A stretch of DNA of 12,272 bases from JBGPYB01 sp041493035. GTDB taxonomy: Bacteria; Acidobacteriota; Vicinamibacteria; Fen-336. Position numbers and translations under genes: made by a program. The stretch lies in NCBI GenBank assembly GCA_041493035.1, contig JBGPYB010000138.1, forward strand, positions 1-12,272. The letters run 5' to 3'. The notes under the pieces were generated by a model. That model was not told the DNA's origin. It searched no databases and was given only the letters and a program-made list of their open reading frames with translations. Positions 6,274 through 12,272 of this stretch are shown here, one piece after another (position 1 is the first letter of the stretch; each line of letters starts with the position of its first letter).

Positions 6274-8532
6274 TCACGGCGCACCTGCGGAGGCGGACTG
6301 CGTCGCCTTGGGCTCGGTGCCCGCGACGAAGGCCTCCATCTGGACCCCGGGGACGCCCGGGCGCGCCGGCCGGCCCATGTCGTCGACCGGGACGAAGACG
6401 ATGTTCCCGGGGATCGGGTATTCCTCGACCGGCTTGTCCTTCATGGCCTGCGCCCAGAAGTCCATCCAGATCGGGAGCGCGGCCCTGGCACCCTCCTCGT
6501 GGGGCCCGAGACTCTCGCGCTTCTCGTCATAGCCCACCCAGACGACTGCGGCCAGGCTGGGCTCGTAGCCGATGAACCAGGCGTCGGTGAAATCGTTCGT
6601 CGTTCCCGTCTTGCCGGCGATGGAGCGCTGGAGAGCTCGGGCCCGAACGGCGGTGCCGTGCTCAACGACTCCCTTGAGCAGGCTGGTCATGATGTAGGCG
6701 GTGTCGGCACGGATGGCGTCCTTCGCCTCTGGGCGATCCTCTTCGATGATGTTCCCGTCGCGGTCGGTGATGCGCGTCAGGAGCATGGGCTTCATCCGCA
6801 GCCCCTGGTTGGCGAAGGCACCGTAGGCAGCCACCATCTCCGCAGGCGTCGCCTCGCCGGCCCCCAGTGCTATAGGGAGGAACGGGGGGAACTCCCCTGA
6901 AAGGCCAAGCTTGCGCGCATATTCGATTCCCGTCTCGACGCCCTCGGCCTGAAGCGTCTTCACGGCCGGGATGTTCCGGCTGTGTTCGAGCGCTCGCCGC
7001 AGCGGGATCGGCCCCCAGTACTCGCCGTCGTAGTTGTGGGGAGACCACACCGTCTTGTTCCAGGGGTTGGGGAACGAGATCGGGGAGTCGACGATGATGG
7101 TTGCCGGGGTCCACCCCATCTTCTCGATGGCGGCCGAGTAGATGATGGGCTTGAAGGCGGAACCTACCTGTCGCATCGCCTGCGTCGCACGGTTGAACTT
7201 GCTCCGTTCGAAGTCATAACCCCCGACCATCGCCCTCACAGCCCCCGTTTTCACTTCCATGGCGAGAAGGGCTCCTTCGACCTTGGGCTCTTGCTCGAGA
7301 AGGACCTTCGCCTCCTTCTTGTCGCCGACTTCGGAGAGGGATTGAATGACGAAGGGGGCGATGGCGCCACGGGGGAGCACCTCCCCGACGCCCGTCCGGC
7401 GTGTCCACTCGATTTCCTTGGCTGTGACCCGCGCACGGTAGTCGCCGATCTGGACGACGGCCGTCGCGCGGTCCGAAGCAAGGACAACCCCGCGCACGAC
7501 GCTTCCTGCGGCCATGGGCCAGTCCCATTCATCGAGCCGGACCGGGTCCGGGAACTGGCCGTCCTTCAGAATCGAGGCCGTGGTGGGGACGAACCCGCGG
7601 GAGCGTCGGTCCAGGATCCGCAGCCCTTTGCCGACGGCATCGTTGGCCGCCTTCTGGAGGGATGGATCGAGGGTCGTGTAGACCTTCAGTCCCCCTTGGT
7701 AGATCCGCTGGCTGCCGTACTCGCGCTCGAGATACTTCCGGACCTCCTCGAGGAAGTACGGCGCGATGGACGGTGGGTTCTTGCGGACATGGAGGACGAC
7801 GGGCGCGGCTTTGGCCGCTCCGGCTTCGATCGGCGTCAGGTATTTTTCCTCGACCATGCGGTCGAGCACGTGATTGCGGCGGGACACCGCGCGCTCGGGG
7901 CTGTCGACGGGGGAGAGGCGCCTGGCGTTCTGTGGGATCCCTGCCAGGAGCGCCGCCTCCTCGAGCTTTAGATCCTTGACGGACTTTCCGAAGAAGAACT
8001 GGCTGGCCGCCTCGACCCCGTAGTTCCCGTGGCCGAAATAGACCTGGTTGCAGTAGAGGGTGAAGATCTCTTCTTTCGTGAAGTTCTTCTCGATCTGGAA
8101 AGCGAGGATGATCTCCTTGATCTTGCGTTCCGGCGTTTTCTCCGGCGTCAGGAACAGCAGCCGCGAGAGCTGCATGGTCAGCGTCGAGAAGCCCTGCCGG
8201 AAGTGCCCCGAACGGAAGTTGGCGAGGGCGGCCCCCGGGACCCGCCACGGGTTGATGCCGATGTGCTTCCAGAAGTCCGCGTCCTCTACGGCCACGATGG
8301 CGTTGCGCAGGACGAGCGGGATGTCCTTGAACGAGACGATGACGCGCTTCTCGATGGCGAACTCCCCCAGGATGCTGCCGTCGGCGGCGTAAACCTGGGT
8401 GATGACGTTGGGCTCGAAGTCCTCGAGGGACGAGACCTGGGGGAGATCGCTACCGTAGGCGAGGAAGATCCCGAGAAGGGCGCCCCCCAGGATGGCGGCG
8501 ACGAAGAGCAGGATGGTAACCGCGCGCCGCAC
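6274..8532 (-). CDS. mrcA: Penicillin-binding protein 1A (class A: glycosyltransferase and transpeptidase)
   Basis: 752 residues from a GTG with no clear Shine-Dalgarno site. An N-terminal membrane anchor (~4-26) leads into the GT51 glycosyltransferase. Its motifs are VEDADFWKHIGINP with catalytic Glu83, GFSTLTMQLSR (~114-124) and FTKEEIFTLYCNQVYFG. A beta-rich OB-like insert follows (~335-400). The transpeptidase carries SAFK (Ser458 nucleophile, Lys461), SRN (518-520) and KTGT (641-644). It polymerises lipid II and crosslinks peptidoglycan on the periplasmic side of the inner membrane. The glycosyltransferase motif has Phe and Met where PBP1A/1B usually have Gly/Ala and Gln; TLTMQ is the PBP1C form. 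The overall length, OB insert and lack of a PBP1C-type C-terminal domain favour PBP1A. The gene starts 24 bases after the FecR/DUF6600-type gene, so the two are probably co-transcribed. It is convergent with prfB. Confidence 0.94.
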   Translation of the reverse strand: MRRAVTILLFVAAILGGALLGIFLAYGSDLPQVSSLEDFEPNVITQVYAADGSILGEFAIEKRVIVSFKDIPLVLRNAIVAVEDADFWKHIGINPWRVPGAALANFRSGHFRQGFSTLTMQLSRLLFLTPEKTPERKIKEIILAFQIEKNFTKEEIFTLYCNQVYFGHGNYGVEAASQFFFGKSVKDLKLEEAALLAGIPQNARRLSPVDSPERAVSRRNHVLDRMVEEKYLTPIEAGAAKAAPVVLHVRKNPPSIAPYFLEEVRKYLEREYGSQRIYQGGLKVYTTLDPSLQKAANDAVGKGLRILDRRSRGFVPTTASILKDGQFPDPVRLDEWDWPMAAGSVVRGVVLASDRATAVVQIGDYRARVTAKEIEWTRRTGVGEVLPRGAIAPFVIQSLSEVGDKKEAKVLLEQEPKVEGALLAMEVKTGAVRAMVGGYDFERSKFNRATQAMRQVGSAFKPIIYSAAIEKMGWTPATIIVDSPISFPNPWNKTVWSPHNYDGEYWGPIPLRRALEHSRNIPAVKTLQAEGVETGIEYARKLGLSGEFPPFLPIALGAGEATPAEMVAAYGAFANQGLRMKPMLLTRITDRDGNIIEEDRPEAKDAIRADTAYIMTSLLKGVVEHGTAVRARALQRSIAGKTGTTNDFTDAWFIGYEPSLAAVVWVGYDEKRESLGPHEEGARAALPIWMDFWAQAMKDKPVEEYPIPGNIVFVPVDDMGRPARPGVPGVQMEAFVAGTEPKATQSASAGAP

Positions 8533-8556
8533 GCGAAGAGCGTAGCACGGCGGCCG

Positions 8557-10308
8557 CTACCGGTTGTCCTTCCGTGGCGCCGGGTGGGACGGTGGCGGCG
8601 TGGGGGGCGGCGGAGGCGCCGCGTGATGTTGTGGCTCGGTCCGAGGTGGCGGCGCCGTCCGGGGCTCGGTCCGTGGGGGAGGCGCCGTCCGTGGGTCGCT
8701 CCGCGGCGAAGACGTCCGTGTATCGCCTCCGCGATCGCGCGGCTCGCTCAGCGGCTTGAAGATATGGCGGAGCACGTCACGGTCCGGGTCCGAGAGGCGC
8801 TGCGATCGATCCTCGCCTCCCTGCCGGCCGGGCGGGCTGGCGTTGGCGCTGCTCCCCGGCGAACGGCTATCCGTCGGGTGATGCCCTTCGGCAGCCCCAT
8901 CACGCGCCGGATCGCTCCGCGCACCCTCGGGGCGGTCGTTGGCGTCGCGCGTCCGATCGAAGTGGACGTCCCTGTCGCGAACGCTGCGCCGCGGCAGCAG
9001 GCTCGGGATCGTGATCGAAGGGTCGCTGCGCAGCTCGGGGACCGTATCGCCGATGGTCGGCTTGATGTTGACGGTGCGAGGTAGGGCGCCCTCCCGGCTC
9101 GGGTTGACCGGGGCATCGGCGAGGCGCTGCAAGTCGCGGGATGGCCGCGAACGCGGCGACTCGGCGACGCGAAGCGCCTGGACCTCGGCAGGACGCACCT
9201 CCACGCGCCGGCGGGCCACCTCCCGCAGGCCCATGTCGCCCTTCCGCGTGTAAAGCCAAGCGGTCGTCGGCGTCGTTGTCAGTGAGCCGCGGGGCACCGC
9301 GTGTCCGCGCACGTTGTCGACGGTCACCGGCCTGTCGCCAAAGCCGAGCGGGCACCACCCGACGTAGTCTCCACCCACGGCCCACGAAACCCAGGCGGGG
9401 CTCCAGACGTTTCCGGGAATCCAGTACCAGCCGAGAGCTCCCGAGTTTCCCCACCGCCCGTAATGAGAGGGCGCCCATCCCCAGGATTCGTTCGGCACCC
9501 ACGTCCAGCCGTAGCTCGACCAGACCCAGCGGCCGTCCCCGTAGGGGCGCCAGCCGGCGGTCACGTAGGGTCGCCACACGTTGCCGACCTCGGTCACGTA
9601 GTACCAGGAGCCATGGGACTCGAGTTCGGCGGCGTAGGGGACCACTTCCTCCGGGAGATAGCGCCGTGCCTCGCCGCTCAGGGTTTCGTGGCGATCCCGC
9701 TCGTCGCACCAGTCGGCAAAGTCATCGCCCTCACGGCGGTCGAAGCGCCGCGGACCTTCAGGCGACTCGCCCTTCCGAGCGTACGTGCGCTCACCCGCGT
9801 CGACGGTGACGCGTCGTCGGCCGCTCTCGAGGGTGGCTTCTCCTTCGTCGACGGAGAGCCTCGTTTCCCCCGCTTCGACGTCGATGCGCAGCACCACGCG
9901 ATCCTCGGTCTCCACCAGACCACCCGGTGTCTCGATGGCGAAGTCGGCGAAGTGGCGGCCGTTCCGCGCCTGGAGAACGAGTCCTCCGGACCAGAGCCGG
10001 AGCACGACCCGTTCTCTCCGCCCTTCCTCGTGGGCGACGTAGTCCAGCTTGCTCCGGGTGTCGAGGCGCAGCACGCTTCCATCCACGAACTGGAATTCCG
10101 CCCGACCGCGATCGTCGGTCCACACCCGATCCCCAGGGAGGAACGGCATGTTGGCCGAGCCCTCTTCGGCCCCCGGCTCCGACGCGCGCTGGACGGTGAC
10201 CCCGTCCTCGATATAGCGGGTCCGGCCGTGGCGGAAGTCGTCGTCAGAGGCGGCGGCGGCCGTCGCGGCGCTCAAGACGGCGAGGCAAAGAATCTTGGGA
10301 GGGCTCAT
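8557..10308 (-). CDS. Secreted FecR-like protein with Trp-rich DUF6600-type domain and Pro-rich tail
   Basis: 583 residues. ATG 10308 is chosen because GGAG lies eight bases upstream and it begins directly with a signal peptide (MSPPKILCLAVLSAATAAAA); the frame is open for 12 more codons upstream. No lipobox is seen, so it is probably released to the periplasm or beyond. Residues ~35-175 form a FecR-like beta-rich domain (FLPGDRVWTDDRGRAEFQFVDGSVLRLD). Residues ~231-321 form a domain with 16 Trp in 84 residues, shaped as repeated W-x-PY, GWTWV, WGWAPSHYGRW and PAWVSW blocks, as in DUF6600 proteins. The second half is charged and low-complexity, ending in PRTAPPPRTE repeats and a poly-Pro stretch. 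FecR and DUF6600 occur together in Acidobacteriota and Proteobacteria but their function is not established. The link to mrcA, 24 bases downstream, suggests a role near the cell wall (inference). Confidence 0.85.
   Translation of the reverse strand: MSPPKILCLAVLSAATAAAASDDDFRHGRTRYIEDGVTVQRASEPGAEEGSANMPFLPGDRVWTDDRGRAEFQFVDGSVLRLDTRSKLDYVAHEEGRRERVVLRLWSGGLVLQARNGRHFADFAIETPGGLVETEDRVVLRIDVEAGETRLSVDEGEATLESGRRRVTVDAGERTYARKGESPEGPRRFDRREGDDFADWCDERDRHETLSGEARRYLPEEVVPYAAELESHGSWYYVTEVGNVWRPYVTAGWRPYGDGRWVWSSYGWTWVPNESWGWAPSHYGRWGNSGALGWYWIPGNVWSPAWVSWAVGGDYVGWCPLGFGDRPVTVDNVRGHAVPRGSLTTTPTTAWLYTRKGDMGLREVARRRVEVRPAEVQALRVAESPRSRPSRDLQRLADAPVNPSREGALPRTVNIKPTIGDTVPELRSDPSITIPSLLPRRSVRDRDVHFDRTRDANDRPEGARSDPARDGAAEGHHPTDSRSPGSSANASPPGRQGGEDRSQRLSDPDRDVLRHIFKPLSEPRDRGGDTRTSSPRSDPRTAPPPRTEPRTAPPPRTEPQHHAAPPPPPTPPPSHPAPRKDNR
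8633..8702 (-). repeat. 30-base tandem repeat encoding PRTAPPPRTE units
   Basis: Two near-identical 30-base units (8633-8662, 8663-8692) and a partial third lie in the 3' end of the FecR/DUF6600-type gene. Each encodes the ten residues PRTAPPPRTE. It is probably an expandable disordered tail. Confidence 0.7.
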
Positions 10309-10392
10309 CGGCTCTGCTCCGGCGCTTCGGAGGCTAGCGCCCACCAGGAAGGCAGCAAGGTACGTGCCGTCTGGGCGGAGCGCTTACCGCCA

Positions 10393-10398
10393 ATTCTA
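10393..10398 (-). promoter_or_regulatory. Possible -10 box for the FecR/DUF6600-mrcA transcript
   Basis: On the - strand TAGAAT matches the -10 consensus at five of six bases, in an AT-rich island of an otherwise GC-rich gap, about 85 bases before ATG 10308. No good -35 hexamer is seen at 16-18 bases, so support is weak. The rest of the 10309-10477 gap holds only the hairpin at 10411-10429. Confidence 0.25.
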
Positions 10399-10410
10399 TC
10401 AACGATTTAA

Positions 10411-10429
10411 GGCCGATTGGCTGACGGCC
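10411..10429 (-). terminator. Possible weak terminator after pruA
   Basis: On the - strand GGCCG, nine bases of loop and CGGCC form a five-pair stem, followed by TTAAAT rather than a true U-run. It lies about 50 bases after the pruA stop and just before the possible -10 box, which fits a transcript boundary. The short stem and poor tail make this tentative. Confidence 0.35.
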
Positions 10430-10477
10430 GGTGTCCTCCGGGGAGTGCGAACGGCGTCGCCTCCGGCTCGGAGCGCT

Positions 10478-12046
10478 TCAGGAGCGGACTTTCTCGGCGA
10501 TCGACTGCGCCTGGAGAAAGAGCAGCAGGTAGTCGCGGCCGCCGGCTTTCGAGTCGGTCCCGCTCATGTTGAAGCCGCCGAAGGGGTGGCCTCCGACCAT
10601 GGCCCCGGTGCACTTGCGGTTGATGTAGAGGTTCCCCACGAAGAACTCCCGGCGGGCGCGCTCGATCTTGGCCGGGTCCCGGGTGTAGACGGCACCGGTC
10701 AGGCCGAACTCGGTATCGTTGGCGATCCGCAAGGCGTCGTCGAAGTCCCGCGCCTTGAGGACCGCGAGGACCGGACCGAAGATCTCCTCCTGCGCGATCC
10801 GGTCGCCTGAGGCGACGTCGGCGATGATCGTCGGACGGAGGAAGTAACCCCCCTCCCGCGCCGCGTCGGGTCCACCGGCCACCAGGCGCCCTTCGCCAGC
10901 ACCCACTTTGATGTACTCGCGTATCGATTCCATGGCAGAGGCGTTGACGACGGGCCCGATCTGATTCTCAGGGTCGTCGGCGGGTCCCACCTCGAGGGCC
11001 TGGGTTCGCGTCTTGAGTTTTTCGACGAACGCGTCGTAGACCCGCGCATCGACGATGGCCCGCGAGCAGGCCGAGCACTTCTGCCCCTGGAAGCCGAACG
11101 CCGAAGCAACCACCCCCTGCGCCGCCTCGTCCAGGTCCGCGTCGGCGTCGACGATGATCGCGTCCTTGCCGCCCATCTCGGCCACGACCCGCTTGATCCA
11201 GCGCTGTCCCGGCTGCGGCTTCGCCGCCAACTCGTTGATGTGGAGGCCGACGCTCTTCGAGCCCGTGAAGGCCACGAACCGCGTGAGGGGATGAGCCACG
11301 AGGGCATCGCCCACTTCGGCGCCGCTTCCGGGAAGGAAGTTCAGGACGCCCTTCGGCAGCCCGAGGGACTCCATCAAGGCCACGAACTGGGCCGCGATCA
11401 CCGGCGCGTCCGAGGACGGCTTCAGGACGACGGTGTTTCCCGCAACGATGGCGGCGGTCGTCATCCCAACCATGATCGCCAGAGGGAAGTTCCAGGGCGG
11501 CACGACGACGCCGACGCCGAGGGGGAGATAGACGAGGGCATTGTGCTCCCCCGGCATGGGCGTCACCGGTTGCGGAGCCGCGTAGCGGAGGTTCTCGCGG
11601 CCGTAGAACTCCAGGAAGTCGATGGCCTCGGCGGTATCGGCGTCGGCCTCCGGCCAGGTCTTGCCGACCTCGTATACGAGCCAGGCGGAGAACTCGTGCT
11701 TGCGGCGGCGCATGGCGTCCGCAGCGCGGAAGAGGTAGGCGCTCCGCTCTGTCGCGGAGACGGTCTTCCAGGTGGCGAAGGTGGCGTGAGCGGCGAGGAT
11801 CGCTCGCTCCGCATGCTCCTTCGTCCCTTTCGAGACGAGTCCCACGACCTGGTCGGTTCGGGACGGGTTGAGCGAGCGTATCTTGGCCTCGGTCTTTAGG
11901 TGCTCGCCGCCGATCACGAGGTCGTAGGAGGCGCCCAGCCGGCTGCTCACTTCCTTGAGAGCGGCCTGGATCGCGGCGCGCTCCTCGGGGCGGGTATAGT
12001 CGGTGAAGGGCTCGTTCCTGAAGTCGGCTCGCTCCCGATCGCTCAT
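10478..12046 (-). CDS. pruA: L-glutamate gamma-semialdehyde dehydrogenase (1-pyrroline-5-carboxylate dehydrogenase)
   Basis: 522 residues from ATG 12046; stand-alone RocA/PruA enzymes are about 515. The aldehyde dehydrogenase fold is complete. PWNFP (184-188) carries the oxyanion Asn187, and VLKPSSDAP (207-215) the NAD-binding Lys. AFTGSKSVG and Glu290 of EMGGKD follow, then the catalytic Cys324 in GQKCSACSR and EEIFGPVL (420-427). The N-terminal NEPFTDYT and the C-terminal GGHPFGGFNMSGTDSKAGG, followed by LLLFLQ, are typical of the P5C dehydrogenase group rather than general ALDHs. It oxidises glutamate semialdehyde to glutamate with NAD+, the second step of proline catabolism (and the end of arginine/ornithine breakdown), in the cytoplasm. 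No proline dehydrogenase domain or gene is present here, so it is not a PutA fusion. It is transcribed away from tRNA-Leu; the Shine-Dalgarno site is poor (GGAG 14 bases upstream). Confidence 0.95.
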   Translation of the reverse strand: MSDRERADFRNEPFTDYTRPEERAAIQAALKEVSSRLGASYDLVIGGEHLKTEAKIRSLNPSRTDQVVGLVSKGTKEHAERAILAAHATFATWKTVSATERSAYLFRAADAMRRRKHEFSAWLVYEVGKTWPEADADTAEAIDFLEFYGRENLRYAAPQPVTPMPGEHNALVYLPLGVGVVVPPWNFPLAIMVGMTTAAIVAGNTVVLKPSSDAPVIAAQFVALMESLGLPKGVLNFLPGSGAEVGDALVAHPLTRFVAFTGSKSVGLHINELAAKPQPGQRWIKRVVAEMGGKDAIIVDADADLDEAAQGVVASAFGFQGQKCSACSRAIVDARVYDAFVEKLKTRTQALEVGPADDPENQIGPVVNASAMESIREYIKVGAGEGRLVAGGPDAAREGGYFLRPTIIADVASGDRIAQEEIFGPVLAVLKARDFDDALRIANDTEFGLTGAVYTRDPAKIERARREFFVGNLYINRKCTGAMVGGHPFGGFNMSGTDSKAGGRDYLLLFLQAQSIAEKVRS

Positions 12047-12052
12047 GGCGCG

Positions 12053-12081
12053 ATGCTACTCTCCGCCCGTCGGCCGCTCAA
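12053..12081 (-). promoter_or_regulatory. Possible promoter giving a leaderless pruA transcript
   Basis: On the - strand TTGAGC (12076-12081) and TAGCAT (12053-12058) are separated by exactly 17 bases, each matching the sigma-70 hexamer at four of six. Only six bases lie between the -10 box and ATG 12046, so transcription would begin at or next to the start codon. The lack of a well-spaced Shine-Dalgarno site agrees. Confidence 0.35.
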
Positions 12082-12099
12082 GGCTGCCGGGCGTCGCGT

Positions 12100-12128
12100 T
12101 TGCCTGACAACGAGGGGGCTGCTAGACT
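12100..12128 (+). promoter_or_regulatory. Probable sigma-70-type promoter of tRNA-Leu
   Basis: TTGCCT (12100-12105) and TAGACT (12123-12128) are 17 bases apart, each with four of six consensus bases. The -10 box is preceded by TGC, giving an extended -10. The predicted start, about 12135, is some ten bases before the mature tRNA 5' end. Confidence 0.5.
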
Positions 12129-12144
12129 CCAGGTTTGTCCCGCT

Positions 12145-12231
12145 GCCGGAGTGGCGGAATTGGCAGACGCGCACGGTTCAGGGCCGTGTTGGCTTCGGCT
12201 AGTGTGGGTTCAAGTCCCACCTCCGGCACCA
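12145..12231 (+). tRNA. tRNA-Leu (anticodon CAG), CCA encoded
   Basis: A complete class II cloverleaf is present. Acceptor arms GCCGGAG (12145-12151) and CTCCGGC (12221-12227) pair fully, with discriminator A 12228 and an encoded CCA at 12229-12231. The anticodon stem is CACGG/CCGTG (12172-12176, 12184-12188) with loop TTCAGGG, giving anticodon CAG at 12179-12181, which reads CUG. The long variable arm (12189-12203) forms TGGC/GCTA around a TTCG tetraloop, as expected for Leu. The T arm is GTGGG-TTCAAGT-CCCAC (12204-12220). CUG is a major Leu codon in this GC-rich sequence. Confidence 0.97.
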
Positions 12232-12250
12232 CCTCCCATCGACTCTCGCA

Positions 12251-12272
12251 GAACGACTGTCCCCGAACTGTC
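12251..12272. repeat. Start of a GAACTGTCCCC-type tandem repeat, cut by the window edge
   Basis: GAACgACTGTCCCC is followed directly by GAACTGTC at the window end, so a unit of about 11-13 bases appears to begin a second copy. It lies 20 bases after tRNA-Leu. Only one and a half copies are visible. Confidence 0.35.

Noticed and set aside
5052..6284. 410-codon - strand open frame opposite prfB
   Set aside because: prfB is certain from its SPF and GGQ motifs and frameshift site; the opposite frame shows no recognisable domain.
6982..7971. 329-codon + strand frame opposite mrcA
   Set aside because: Antisense shadow of the penicillin-binding protein, which has all its catalytic motifs in place.
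12047..12144. TTGTCA on the - strand near 12106-12111 as a pruA -35 box
   Set aside because: No -10-like hexamer lies 16-18 bases downstream; the TTGAGC/TAGCAT pair closer to the gene is better.

Overview
This is a GC-rich bacterial chromosome segment with tightly packed genes and no IS elements, phage genes or CRISPR arrays. An apolipoprotein N-acyltransferase and a class A penicillin-binding protein indicate a Gram-negative envelope. A FecR-like protein with a Trp-rich DUF6600-type domain, a DUF4388 protein and a long NfeD/slipin pair together suggest Acidobacteriota or a similar GC-rich soil or sediment lineage. That placement is inference from gene content. No rRNA or marker phylogeny is available in the window.

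Left part (1-6263, + strand): the 3' two-thirds or so of an NfeD-type membrane protein, a slipin/stomatin (SPFH) protein, a DUF4388 protein and a membrane-anchored SPOR protein form one compact run. After a 139-base gap holding strong, mutually exclusive hairpins come lnt (last step of lipoprotein maturation) and prfB (release factor 2). prfB is split into two frames at a canonical CTT-TGA-C programmed +1 frameshift site. The usual internal Shine-Dalgarno element is missing, and a perfect 18-base palindrome sits exactly where it should be. This is the most interesting signal in the window.

Middle part (6274-10308, - strand): a secreted FecR/DUF6600-type protein is followed, 24 bases downstream, by penicillin-binding protein 1A, probably as one transcript. 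It converges with prfB across only 10 bases.

Right part (10478-12272): pruA/rocA-type glutamate semialdehyde dehydrogenase on the - strand has a possible leaderless promoter. It is divergent from a complete tRNA-Leu(CAG) gene with encoded CCA on the + strand. The window ends in the start of a GAACTGTCCCC-type repeat just after the tRNA.

Most genes concern the cell envelope: membrane quality control (NfeD/slipin), peptidoglycan binding and synthesis (SPOR, PBP1A) and lipoprotein maturation (Lnt). Housekeeping genes (prfB, tRNA-Leu) and proline/glutamate catabolism (pruA) are interspersed. Non-ATG starts are common: three consecutive genes (SPOR, lnt, prfB) use TTG and PBP1A uses GTG. There is no gene-free stretch over 300 bases. 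The three largest gaps (3409-3547, 10309-10477, 12047-12144) are described as features.
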